A stretch of DNA of 64,000 bases, from positions 2,443,664 to 2,507,663 of the forward strand of contig NZ_LMHJ01000001.1 of assembly GCF_001427795.1 (NCBI RefSeq), given 5' to 3'. The notes under the pieces are model-generated. The model made no database searches and was not told where the DNA came from. It saw only the letters and a list, made by a program, of their open reading frames with translations. Position 1 is the stretch's first letter. Every line of letters begins with the position of its first letter. This DNA is from Nocardioides sp. Root682 (GTDB lineage: Bacteria > Actinomycetota > Actinomycetes > Propionibacteriales > Nocardioidaceae). Shown here one piece after another: positions 17,020-24,439 of this stretch. Position numbers and translations under genes: made by a program.

Positions 17020-17813
17020 CGCAGGGGGCGCGCGTACTCCAGGTCGACGACGGCGTCGTACGCCGGCGCCTTGACCAGCTCGGGCTCCTCCAGCGACCAG
17101 CCGATCCGGATCTCGGCGTTGTCGGCGTCGGAGCGGTAACGGTTGACCAGCTCGTCGGTGTCGACCGAGGCCAGCAGGGCGGTCTGGTCGCCGACCGCCT
17201 CGATGACGTACGGCTGCGGGTAGGGCACGCCGGCGAGCTGGACGACAGGGCCCTTGCACTTGATGCCGGTCGTGCTGATCACGCGCTGCCCGGCGATCGT
17301 GACTGCCGTGGCGCCGCCGCTCCACAGAGCGTTGACGACGGCCTGGATGTCCTGCTGGTGCACCACGAAGCGGTTGAGGTTCAAGCGCTTCTCGGGCGGG
17401 AGCTCCCGGTTGCGCTTGGCGGCTTCCTCGAGGAGGTCCTCGGGTCCGTCGGCAAGGGTGATCCGGAGGCCGGCCCCGCGGCGCGGCGTGAAACCAGCCG
17501 GGTCATTGAGCTCCTCGACCTTGGCGCGCGCACTGTCGACCCCCTTGTCGCTGACGTCGGCGCCGAGCCGGTCGACCTCCTCCGAGAGCTCGTTGAACTG
17601 GTCCTCGACGGCCTGGTAGTCGGCCGCCTCGCCCTCCACCAGTCCCGCGAGATCGTTGTAGCGACCGGGGCGGAGGTCGGTGCCGTCACTGTTGGTGGCC
17701 GACACCGCGAGCAGGCTGCCGCAGAGCACCGCGACGGCGGGCGTACCGATCCGCCACGCCAACGAGCGGCCCGAGCGATGGCCCGTCGGACCGTCGGTGT
17801 GCGTACCCGTCAT
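17016..17813 (-). CDS. DUF881-family membrane-anchored protein
   Basis: 265 residues: one N-terminal membrane anchor (around 20-40), a coiled-coil segment (about 60-100) and a globular domain with GLRITLADGP, NRFVVHQQDIQAVVNALWSG and a hydrophobic C-terminal part typical of DUF881. Genes of this family sit beside crgA and the pknB operon in many actinobacteria; their biochemical function is not established. ATG 17813 places the anchor correctly and faces the crgA promoter. The sortase and trpG genes that often accompany it are absent here. Confidence 0.88.
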   Translation of the reverse strand: MTGTHTDGPTGHRSGRSLAWRIGTPAVAVLCGSLLAVSATNSDGTDLRPGRYNDLAGLVEGEAADYQAVEDQFNELSEEVDRLGADVSDKGVDSARAKVEELNDPAGFTPRRGAGLRITLADGPEDLLEEAAKRNRELPPEKRLNLNRFVVHQQDIQAVVNALWSGGATAVTIAGQRVISTTGIKCKGPVVQLAGVPYPQPYVIEAVGDQTALLASVDTDELVNRYRSDADNAEIRIGWSLEEPELVKAPAYDAVVDLEYARPLR

Positions 17814-17861
17814 ACTGACAGTGTCTACTACCCAAGTCCCAGAACGATCGAGGAGCCCTCC

Positions 17862-18365
17862 GTGGCAAAGTTGCCCCGCCTGTCGAAGAGCAAGGAACGC
17901 GACGTCCTCGCGCCCGACCGCGGGCCGCTGTTCACGCTGCGGTTCGCGCTCGCCCTGCTGCTCATCGTCGGCGGCATCGCCTGGATCCTCTTCTACTACT
18001 TCGGCGTGCGCCCGACTGACGGCTTCGGCAGCATCAACGCCGACGGCAAGCCGAACCAGCCGACCGGCCCCTCGTTCCTGCAGGACCTCGAGGGCAAGAA
18101 CTACCTGATCGGGTTCATCGCACTCTTCCTCGGCCTGGCCATCTCGGCCCACCCGAAGACGCCGCTGGGCCGCGGCCAGGGTGTCGTGATCGGCATGCTC
18201 GGCTGCTTCATCATCGGCCTGATCTGGATCTGCATCTTCTACATCTTCCTCACGGGCAACGACCCGAAGGACCTGGCGATCTTCAACGACCTCGGCCAGA
18301 AGAACCTGTTCGTCGGCATCGCCTTCATGGCGGTCGGCTTCACCTTCGCCACCCGCTGGGAGTAA
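17862..18365 (+). CDS. crgA: Cell-division protein CrgA, apparently internally duplicated (four TM spans)
   Basis: 167 residues starting at GTG after AGGAGCC. CrgA normally has about 90 residues and two membrane helices and helps place FtsZ and recruit division synthases. Here four helices are seen (about 24-48, 81-97, 108-131, 149-164). The two halves match each other: GIAWILFYYF (38-47) with GLIWICIFYIF (119-129), and FLQDLEGKN (72-80) with IFNDLGQKN (140-148), each followed by a Gly/Ala-rich helix. The second half ends ATRWE, the usual CrgA terminus. Position beside DUF881 and the pknB operon agrees. Divergent from the DUF881 gene. Confidence 0.82.
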   Translation: MAKLPRLSKSKERDVLAPDRGPLFTLRFALALLLIVGGIAWILFYYFGVRPTDGFGSINADGKPNQPTGPSFLQDLEGKNYLIGFIALFLGLAISAHPKTPLGRGQGVVIGMLGCFIIGLIWICIFYIFLTGNDPKDLAIFNDLGQKNLFVGIAFMAVGFTFATRWE

Positions 18366-18375
18366 CCCACCTCGT

Positions 18376-18412
18376 TGGTCGAGGAGGTTGCCCAGCAACC
18401 TTCTCGAGACCA
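18376..18412. repeat. Imperfect palindromic intergenic repeat
   Basis: TGGTCGAGGAGGTTGC faces GCAACCTTCTCGAGACCA across a 3-nt loop just after the crgA stop. Two bases are missing from the left arm and one mispairs. Related to the other palindromic extragenic repeats in this window in its GTCGAG/CTCGAGACC words. Confidence 0.55.
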
Positions 18413-18413
18413 C

Positions 18414-18445
18414 AACGCCGGCGACCCTTCGGGGTCGCCGGCGTT
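18414..18445. terminator. Strong hairpin terminator after crgA
   Basis: A perfect 14-bp stem (AACGCCGGCGACCC and its complement) closed by a TTCG tetraloop and followed by TTTGT. Serves crgA on the plus strand, and lies between crgA and the DnaA-box-like cluster. Confidence 0.85.
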
Positions 18446-18450
18446 TGTCG

Positions 18451-18527
18451 TTCCACAGGTTTGTCCCCAGATGTGGAGAACTACATGGGTGTGATTCATC
18501 CACAGCGGTGGATAACCCTGTGGATGA
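18451..18527. promoter_or_regulatory. Cluster of six DnaA-box-like sequences outside oriC
   Basis: Within 77 bp lie TTCCACAGG (18451), TTGTCCCCA (18461), the complement of TTCTCCACA (18472), TCATCCACA (18496), the complement of TTATCCACC (18507) and the complement of TCATCCACA (18519). Four of these differ from TTATCCACA or TTGTCCACA by one base, and TCATCCACA also occurs in oriC at 42591 and 42646. It lies upstream of no start codon: crgA and the rhomboid gene both end here. Confidence 0.6.
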
Positions 18528-18536
18528 AGGTCCCGG

Positions 18537-19460
18537 TCAGGTCAGCGTGAGCGTGCGAACGACGGTCGCCGCGACCAGGGCGAGGGCAACCGCACCCAGG
18601 CCGATCACCTGGAGCTGGGTACGTCGTCCCTTCGGCGCGTAGGCGATGACAGCAGCGATCAGGGCACCGCCCGCGAGGCCGCCGAAGTGGCCCTGCCAGG
18701 ACACGTTGGAGAGGGTGAACGTCAGGGCCACGTTGATGCCGATCCACAGCAGCAACCCCTGGAGCTGGCCGCCGACCTTGAAACCGACGATGACCAGCGC
18801 ACCCATCATCCCGAAGATGGCACCCGAGGCGCCGACGGTGCTGCCGTGCTCGGCAGAGAGCCAGTAGACCGCCACCGAGCCGGCGAGGCCCGAGAGCAGG
18901 TAGATGGCAAGGAAGCGCGCCCGGCCGAAGACCTGCTCCAGCTGCGGGCCCAGTACCCACAAGGCCAACATGTTGAAGCCGAGGTGCCACGGTTCGACGT
19001 GGGTGAACATGCTGGTGAACAGCTGCCAGTAGGCGCCGTCCTGCACACCGTGGACCCACTGGGCCGTGGCGCCGCCGGTGCAGGTGGCCGCGTCGGTGAT
19101 GAACGGGTAGTAGGACCCGTCGTCCTCACGGCACGAGCCGGTGGGCTGGAGCGCGAAGTGCTCGTAGAGCCAGCTTCCGTAGCGGCCGGTGGCCATGATC
19201 GCGATCCAGACCAGGGCGTTGATGCCGATCAGGACCTGCGAGGTCAGCGCGGGATTCGTGGACCTCGCGCCGCCGTACGCCGCAGTGGCCTGGCGGACGG
19301 ACTTGCGGCCTTCGGCCACGCACTCGGGGCACTGGAAACCGACGGCAGCATCACTCATGCAGTCGGGGCAGATGGATCGCTCGCAGCGCTGGCAGCGGAT
19401 CCAGGACTCGCGGTCGGGGTGCCGGTAACAGGTCGGCACCCCGACCGGAGGGTTGGTCAT
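18537..19460 (-). CDS. Rhomboid-family intramembrane serine protease with N-terminal zinc finger
   Basis: 307 residues. The first 50 residues hold Cys/His pairs (C11, H14, C23, C26, C31, C34, C44, C47) like a B-box-type zinc finger. Six or seven membrane spans follow, with the catalytic serine in GASGAIFG (about S212) and the catalytic histidine in GHFGGLAGG (about H258). Rhomboids cleave transmembrane substrates inside the bilayer. The zinc-finger fusion is common in actinobacteria. It is read leftwards behind ppiA with a 30-bp gap and may share its transcript. Confidence 0.93.
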   Translation of the reverse strand: MTNPPVGVPTCYRHPDRESWIRCQRCERSICPDCMSDAAVGFQCPECVAEGRKSVRQATAAYGGARSTNPALTSQVLIGINALVWIAIMATGRYGSWLYEHFALQPTGSCREDDGSYYPFITDAATCTGGATAQWVHGVQDGAYWQLFTSMFTHVEPWHLGFNMLALWVLGPQLEQVFGRARFLAIYLLSGLAGSVAVYWLSAEHGSTVGASGAIFGMMGALVIVGFKVGGQLQGLLLWIGINVALTFTLSNVSWQGHFGGLAGGALIAAVIAYAPKGRRTQLQVIGLGAVALALVAATVVRTLTLT

Positions 19461-19490
19461 GTGTTCAGTGGAGCTTGTCGAGACCCGAGG

Positions 19491-19997
19491 TCAGCCGACG
19501 ATTTCGACGGACTCGATGACGACCGGCTCGACCGGCTTGTCGTTGCGACCGGTCGGGACCGCAGCGATGGCGTCGACGACGTCGCGGCCGGCCTGGTCGG
19601 CGACCTCACCGAAGATGGTGTGCTTGAAGTTCAGCCACGTGGTCGCGCCGACGGTGATGAAGAACTGCGAGCCGTTGGTGCCCGGGCCGGCGTTGGCCAT
19701 GGCGAGCAGGTAGGGCTTGTCGAAGACCAGCTCGGGGTGCGGCTCGTCCTTGAACGTGTAGCCCGGCCCGCCGGTGCCGGTGCCGAGGGGGCACCCGCCC
19801 TGGATCATGAAGCCCGGAATGATGCGGTGGAAGGCGAGTCCGTCGTAGAACGGGCCCGTCTTGCCGTTGCCGGCGTCGTACGCCTTCTCGCCCGTGGCGA
19901 GGCCGGTGAAGTTCGCGACCGTCTCCGGCGCGTGGTTGGGGAACAGGGTGACGTTGATGTCGCCCTTGTTCGTCTTCAGGATGGCCTGGTCTGCCAT
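19491..19997 (-). CDS. ppiA: Cyclophilin-type peptidyl-prolyl cis-trans isomerase
   Basis: 168 residues, no signal peptide, so cytoplasmic. Cyclophilin signatures FHRIIPGFMIQGG, GTGTGGPGYTFKDE and NGSQFFITVG are intact, including the catalytic Arg in FHRI. It accelerates proline isomerisation during protein folding. ATG 19997 is preceded by GACGAGGA. The gene keeps the ppiA position known from mycobacterial origins, between crgA and the gyr region, although here an accessory stretch of about 11 kb separates it from tRNA-Ala. Confidence 0.95.
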   Translation of the reverse strand: MADQAILKTNKGDINVTLFPNHAPETVANFTGLATGEKAYDAGNGKTGPFYDGLAFHRIIPGFMIQGGCPLGTGTGGPGYTFKDEPHPELVFDKPYLLAMANAGPGTNGSQFFITVGATTWLNFKHTIFGEVADQAGRDVVDAIAAVPTGRNDKPVEPVVIESVEIVG

Positions 19998-20118
19998 GAA
20001 ATCCTCGTCTCGGTGATGGGTACGTCTTCGTGCGCGGTCGATCCTACGGGCACCCTGCTTGAGCGATGGGACATGCTGGGTCCTGCCCGCACAACCACGA
20101 CCGCAAGGAGAACTCGGG

Positions 20119-20244
20119 ATGAAGAAGTTGAAGACGCTCGTGCTGGTTGCCGCGCTCGGTGCGGTCGTCGCCGCCGTGGCCAAGAAGGTGCAGGCCGGCA
20201 ACGCCGGTGCGGCCCAGTGGCAGTCGGCAGACACCGCCGCCTGA
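20119..20244 (+). CDS. DLW-39-like small protein (paralogue)
   Basis: 41 residues, preceded by a good AAGGAG ribosome-binding site. It begins MKKLKTLVLVAALGAVVAAV, a hydrophobic helix, then KKVQAGNAGAAQWQSADTAA. The layout (Met-Lys-Lys-Leu, short hydrophobic helix, Lys-Lys, a late Trp, acidic end) and exact length match the DLW-39 gene at 31531-31656. DLW-39 proteins are small, of unknown function and typically encoded near tRNA-Ile/Ala beside gyrA. This copy lies about 11 kb away next to ppiA. Divergent from ppiA. Confidence 0.75.
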   Translation: MKKLKTLVLVAALGAVVAAVAKKVQAGNAGAAQWQSADTAA

Positions 20245-20265
20245 CCAGCCTCTCGGTGATGGCCG

Positions 20266-20778
20266 TCAGGCGGCCGGACGTGTCGCTTCGTCCAGGACAA
20301 CGGCCACCTGTCGGGCCATCACCTCACGGGCAGCATCCACACCCAGCGTCGAGCCCGGACGCGTGAGTTCGACCCGCAATCCATCGGCCAGAGCCAGCAG
20401 GGTCACCAGCTGATCCTTCGACGGCGGTCCACCCGCTGGTCGACCAAGCGCATCAGCGACCAGCTGACGCTCATCGTCACGGGTCTCGGCGAGAAGCTCG
20501 GCTGGCACGGAGTCGCCAACGAGCACACGCCCCCTTGCGACCTCGTGCCACGCCATCCACACCGTGACACCCATGTGTTCGTGCTCGGTCTCCGGGAAGC
20601 GGAACTCCGGGATCTCCGGGTCGAGAACCATCAGCGACTCGCGCACCCACGCGAACCATCGTTGCCCCAAGGCCACGGACGCTGACACCTGGCACCGACA
20701 TCGAGACGGTCCGTCCACAGGGTCGGTCGGCGGCTGCCCGGCAACCACCCTCACCGCAGGTTGATTGATATCAATCAA
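20266..20778 (-). pseudogene. TetR-type regulator remnant lacking its DNA-binding domain
   Basis: The last about 110 residues resemble a BetI/TetR C-terminal ligand-binding domain: WMAWHEVARGRVLVGD, then helices and a final LVTLLALADGLRVELTRPGS segment and closing helix. The normal N-terminal helix-turn-helix of about 50 residues is missing, and none of the three leftward frames upstream supplies it. The frame instead opens from a TTG inside the 24-bp palindrome through a Pro/Arg-rich stretch of no recognisable fold. Most likely a gene that lost its 5' part; alternatively a genuine short ligand-binding protein. Confidence 0.6.
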
Positions 20779-20781
20779 CCT
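20758..20781. promoter_or_regulatory. 24-bp perfect palindrome, TetR-type operator
   Basis: Half-site AGGTTGATTGAT followed immediately by its exact complement, with no spacer. The TTGATTGATATCAATCAA core is the kind of site bound by TetR repressors. It lies at the 5' end of the truncated TetR gene and 17 bp from the end of the DUF3817 gene. Confidence 0.8.
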
Positions 20782-20797
20782 GGAAACGGGGACCTGC

Positions 20798-21133
20798 TCA
20801 GGAGCTGACGAGCTCGGGGTGCTCCTCGCGCAACCGGTCGGCCACCCGGCGCTCGACCCAGAAGATCAGGCCGGGGATCAGGCCGGCGATCATCATCAGA
20901 CCGAACTGCGGCAGCGTCCAGCGCGCCTTCTGCGTCAGCACGAACGCCACGGCGACGTAGACCATGTAGATCCAGCCGTGCACCAGCCAGATCGGCGTGA
21001 GGTCGTCCCCGAGCTGCTGCAGTCCGCTGCCGTCCTCGAGCAGGTACTTCAGGACGGAACCGACGGTGCCGATGACGAGAAGGACGCCGACCACGAGGGC
21101 GAGCACGCGGTAGGTGTTGAAGAGCTTGGTCAC
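20798..21133 (-). CDS. DUF3817 integral membrane protein
   Basis: 111 residues with three hydrophobic segments: VLALVVGVLLVIGTVGSVLK, then GWIYMVYVAVAFVLT and FGLMMIAGLIPGLIFWVERR. The family sits in the membrane and has no established activity; the pattern WLVHGWIYMVYV is characteristic. GTG at 21133 was chosen because it overlaps the TGA of the upstream SURF1-like gene (GTGA), a strong sign of translational coupling. Co-occurrence with SURF1 hints at a link to respiratory complex assembly, which is speculative. Confidence 0.85.
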   Translation of the reverse strand: MTKLFNTYRVLALVVGVLLVIGTVGSVLKYLLEDGSGLQQLGDDLTPIWLVHGWIYMVYVAVAFVLTQKARWTLPQFGLMMIAGLIPGLIFWVERRVADRLREEHPELVSS

Positions 21134-21891
21134 GCCTGCGAGCGTACGGCGTCGCGCACGTAGCGCCACCAGAGGAACCCCGCGAACGCCGCGAACACCC
21201 ACCACTCGATGGCGTAGAGGATGTTGCGCAGGCCGGTGAACCGGCTGGCCGGGGGGAGCTGGTCGAGGGTGGCCGCGGTGACGCCCTCGGCCTGGTCGGC
21301 AGGCAGCGGTTCCTCGGTGACGACATAGGCCTCGTAGAGGTCCTGGTCCTCCTCGAGGAGCTGCAGCAGGTCGGCGATCCGCAGCGCCGGGACGACGGCG
21401 TCGTCCGGGTCGTCGTCGGGCTCGCCGGCGGCTTCGGTGGGCTGGAGCCAACCCAGGATGTCGACCTCGCCGGACGGGGGAGCCGGAAGGTCCTCGACGG
21501 CGGTGTCGGCAGGGACCCAGCCCCGGACGACCGGTACGGCGGGCGCCCCGAGCGCTCCGACGCTGAGCGGAGTGACCAGCCAGCGACCGGGTTCGCCGTC
21601 CGCGCTGTCACGGTCGGCGACCAGCACCGTGCCCTCGGCCAGGAAGGTGCCGCGCACCTCCACGGGTCGCCCGAGTCCAGCGGTCTGGAACGGCTGGTCG
21701 GGACCGAGCACGTCGGTCAACGGCACCGGCTCAGCCTCGGTCAGGTCGATCCGTTCGGCTGCCCGACGCTCCTGCCAGGCGTCGTACTGCCACACGCCCA
21801 GGCCCGCCGCGAACGCGATGCAGACCAGGGCCAGCAGGTGGGCGGCCCACAGTCGCGGGCTCCAGGGGCGCACTCTCGACTCCTGGACCAC
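21130..21891 (-). CDS. SURF1-family protein
   Basis: 253 residues with two membrane helices, at about 15-35 and near 228-245, enclosing an extracytoplasmic domain, the standard SURF1 layout. Family markers include WQYDAWQ near the first helix, PVEVRGTF, PVVRGWVPAD and, before the last helix, GLRNILYAIEWWVFAAF. SURF1 proteins help insert haem a into cytochrome c oxidase. GTG start at 21891. The segment between the second strand and the last helix contains an acidic insertion (DDDPDD). Cotranscribed with the DUF3817 gene. Confidence 0.9.
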   Translation of the reverse strand: MVQESRVRPWSPRLWAAHLLALVCIAFAAGLGVWQYDAWQERRAAERIDLTEAEPVPLTDVLGPDQPFQTAGLGRPVEVRGTFLAEGTVLVADRDSADGEPGRWLVTPLSVGALGAPAVPVVRGWVPADTAVEDLPAPPSGEVDILGWLQPTEAAGEPDDDPDDAVVPALRIADLLQLLEEDQDLYEAYVVTEEPLPADQAEGVTAATLDQLPPASRFTGLRNILYAIEWWVFAAFAGFLWWRYVRDAVRSQA

Positions 21892-21941
21892 GGCTGCAGC
21901 CTACGAGCCGTCTGTCTGCTCGCGCTCCGCGGGATAGTCCC

Positions 21942-21970
21942 TGACCAACTGGTCTGACCACTTGACCACC
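21942..21970. promoter_or_regulatory. FadR/GntR-type operator upstream of the regulator
   Basis: TGGTCTGACCA at 21950-21960 is a perfect TGGTC-N-GACCA palindrome, the classical FadR-subfamily operator. Flanking GACCA and TTGACCACC/GGACCA words suggest overlapping half-sites. It lies 37 bp before the regulator's ATG, indicating autoregulation. Confidence 0.75.
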
Positions 21971-21996
21971 GGACCAAGGCGGTCTACGGTCGCGAC

Positions 21997-22722
21997 ATGG
22001 CCCTGCGACCCGTCACCCGCCGCTCCGTGTCCGACCAGGTCTTCGACCAGCTCGTCGACGACGTCGTCGACGGCGAGATCGCCGTCGGCGAGGCCCTGCC
22101 CAGTGAACGTCGGCTGGCCGAGGTCCTCGGCATCTCGCGTCCCGCGGTCCGTGAAGCCCTCCAGCGGATCGGTCAGACCGGTCTGGTCGAGATGCGCCAC
22201 GGCGGCGCGACCACCGTCCGTGACTTCCGCCGGTTCGCCGGGCTGGACCTGCTGCCCAAGCTGTTGGTGCGGGGCGGACGCCTCGACGCATCGATCGCCC
22301 GCAGCGTGGTCGAGGCCCGCGCCGAGGTCGGACCCGGCATCGCGGCGCTGGCCGCCGAACGCGGTGGGCCCGGGCTTGCGGCCGCGCTGGACGGGGTGGT
22401 CGCCGACCTCGAGGCCGCCGACGACGCGGTCGCCTGGCAGCGACTGGCCCTCGACTACTGGGACCTGCTGGTCGACGGAGCAGACTCCCTGGTGTTCCGG
22501 CTGATGTACAACAGCCTGCGCACGGCCTACGAGCCCGCGCTGCCGGCCCTCGCCGCGGTGCTCGCCGACGAGGTCGGTCAGGTCGAGCCCTACCGCCTGC
22601 TCGCCGCCGCGATCCGGGCCGGCGACCCCGCCACGGCCAGGGCCGCGGCCACCCGCGTCCTCACCCCGACAGCGACGTCCTTGCTCGGCGCGCTGGCCGC
22701 TCTGAGCGGACAGGACCAGTGA
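21997..22722 (+). CDS. FadR-subfamily GntR transcriptional regulator
   Basis: 241 residues. The N-terminal winged helix (about 8-75) has SVSDQVFDQLVDDVVDGEI, LPSERRLAEVLGISRPAVRE and ALQRIGQTGLVEMRHGG, typical of GntR proteins. The C-terminal all-helical FCD domain binds the ligand; its metal-ligand histidines are not obvious, and the mid-domain reads DYWDLLVDGADSLVFRLMYN, as in fatty-acid-type FadR relatives. The gene overlaps by 4 bp with the membrane hydroxylase that follows and so probably regulates that enzyme and itself through the palindrome upstream. Confidence 0.92.
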   Translation: MALRPVTRRSVSDQVFDQLVDDVVDGEIAVGEALPSERRLAEVLGISRPAVREALQRIGQTGLVEMRHGGATTVRDFRRFAGLDLLPKLLVRGGRLDASIARSVVEARAEVGPGIAALAAERGGPGLAAALDGVVADLEAADDAVAWQRLALDYWDLLVDGADSLVFRLMYNSLRTAYEPALPALAAVLADEVGQVEPYRLLAAAIRAGDPATARAAATRVLTPTATSLLGALAALSGQDQ

Positions 22723-23456
22723 GCCGGGAAGCCGAGTCGCTCGCGGCACAGCGGGTCGATGCGGACGAAGCGCGACTCATCGTCGGCGACAAGGCCACGG
22801 GGCGTCGTACCAACCTCAGCCTGGGGGCGGTGTTCCGGGAGTACTGGAAGCACCCGAGCCCGTACCTGCTCAGCACCTGCCTGATCGCCGCGATCACCGG
22901 ACGCGTGCTCACCGGGCGCGACGGGGGCGGTTCGTGGTGGGAGCTCGCGATCCCGCTCGGGCTGATCGCGATCCTGCCCGTGGTGGAGTGGCTGGTCCAC
23001 GTCTTCATCCTGCACTGGCGTCCGCGTCACGTCGCCGGCCTGACCCTGGACCCACTGCTTGCACGCAAGCACCGCGCGCACCACGCCAACCCCCGCGAGA
23101 TCCCGCTGGTCTTCATCCCGTGGCAGGCGCAGCTCTGGCTGGCACCGGCCTGGGCCGGGCTGGCCTGGCTGGTCACCCCGACCCCGACCGCGATGTTCTC
23201 GCTGCTGGTCGCGATCTACCTGCTCAAGTCCGGCTACGAGTGGACGCACTACCTGCTGCACAGCGACTTCCGGCCGAAGTCGGCGCACTACCGCAAGATC
23301 TGGCGCAACCACCGCCTGCACCACTACAAGAGCGAGCACTACTGGTTCACCGTCACCTCCGCGGGCACGGCGGATCGGCTCTTCGGTACGGCGCCCGAGC
23401 CGAGCAGCGTGCCGACGTCACCGACCGTGCAGCGCCTGCACGACCTCGGTCGCTAG
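22719..23456 (+). CDS. Sterol desaturase / fatty acid hydroxylase family di-iron membrane enzyme
   Basis: 245 residues with about four membrane spans and the four histidine clusters of the family: EWLVHVFILHW, RKHRAHH, EWTHYLLHSDF and NHRLHHYKSEHYWF. These bind a di-iron centre that hydroxylates or desaturates lipid chains using O2. GTG start overlaps the regulator's TGA. Its substrate is not predictable; a membrane fatty acid is likely given the FadR-type partner. Its last bases overlap, tail to tail, the end of the lipoprotein gene. Confidence 0.88.
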   Translation: MSREAESLAAQRVDADEARLIVGDKATGRRTNLSLGAVFREYWKHPSPYLLSTCLIAAITGRVLTGRDGGGSWWELAIPLGLIAILPVVEWLVHVFILHWRPRHVAGLTLDPLLARKHRAHHANPREIPLVFIPWQAQLWLAPAWAGLAWLVTPTPTAMFSLLVAIYLLKSGYEWTHYLLHSDFRPKSAHYRKIWRNHRLHHYKSEHYWFTVTSAGTADRLFGTAPEPSSVPTSPTVQRLHDLGR

Positions 23457-24409
23457 CCGCGGCAGACCGCGAACGGCAGGTGTTGGGTCCGGGTGAGCTC
23501 GGCCGCGGCCGCCGGGTCGCCCAGCGTGTAACCGAGCCGACCGGTCGAGGGGTCGGCCACCGGACGGCTCATCGCCAGCGGGAACTCGGGGACGGTCGGC
23601 GGCATCACCTCGGCGATCCGGGCACGCTCGAAGGCGTCGGAGCGATCGTCGCCGAGCAGGACCGTGGCGAGCTCGTTGCCGAGGGCCACCCCGAAGCCGT
23701 CGAGCTCGTCGAGCCCGCTCAGGGCGGCGGCAGGCGCTGCGGCCAGCTGAGCCTGCATCCCGGCGCCGAAGACGGTGTCGAAGGCCAGGCAGCCGCGTAC
23801 GAGGTACGTCGACACGGCCTCGCGCCCAGCGAGCCCGACCATCTCTGGTTCGGCTCCCCAGGAATCCGCCACCTCGGGCGGTGCGACCGACGTGACCAGG
23901 TGGCGGGCGGCATCGACGGAGGCGCCCTTGAGCGGCCCCACCCCGGCGCGGACGGCGCGCGCCACGTCGGCCATCGAGGTCGTGGGCCGGAACGCCAACA
24001 CCCAGCCCGCCGAGTCGCCCGCGTAGGTGGCTTCCCAGGCGACGTCGTCCTGGCCGATGCCGAAGTCGGCACGCAGACGGTCCTCGAACGGGCGCAGCAT
24101 GCCGGACGACAGGGCCGCCGTACGTGGGACCTTGCTCCAGAAGGAGGCCAGCTCAGCCGGCGGACTGGCCTTGTCCAGTGAGCCGAAACCCAGCACGAGG
24201 CGCAGCTGGTCGAAGTCGGTCACCATCACCGAGCTGGCCTCGGCCGGCACCAGCACGAGCACGGCGGCCGACGGCTCCAACGACCCGTCGTACTCCACCA
24301 CGACCGCAGCGGGACTGGGGGCGTCCTGGTAGACCGGCTTCGGATCGCTGCTGCAGGCCGTGAGCAGGGCAAGCCCGGCCAGTACCGCTCCCGTCCGCAC
24401 GCCCCTCAC
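23453..24409 (-). CDS. Putative lipoprotein, unknown function
   Basis: 318 residues beginning with a signal sequence and lipobox LLTACSS (Cys at about 19), so it should be exported and lipid-anchored. The mature protein is a soluble alpha/beta-type domain rich in Ala and Asp without a motif I recognise. Paired cysteines occur in the second half (GCLAF and a C-terminal FAVCRG). It lies 30 bp upstream of the egtD end on the same strand and could be read from the egtB-egtD transcript, though a link to ergothioneine is not supported by sequence. Confidence 0.75.
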   Translation of the reverse strand: MRGVRTGAVLAGLALLTACSSDPKPVYQDAPSPAAVVVEYDGSLEPSAAVLVLVPAEASSVMVTDFDQLRLVLGFGSLDKASPPAELASFWSKVPRTAALSSGMLRPFEDRLRADFGIGQDDVAWEATYAGDSAGWVLAFRPTTSMADVARAVRAGVGPLKGASVDAARHLVTSVAPPEVADSWGAEPEMVGLAGREAVSTYLVRGCLAFDTVFGAGMQAQLAAAPAAALSGLDELDGFGVALGNELATVLLGDDRSDAFERARIAEVMPPTVPEFPLAMSRPVADPSTGRLGYTLGDPAAAAELTRTQHLPFAVCRG

Positions 24410-24439
24410 GGCGCTGATCTTGCCACGCCCGACGCTGGA

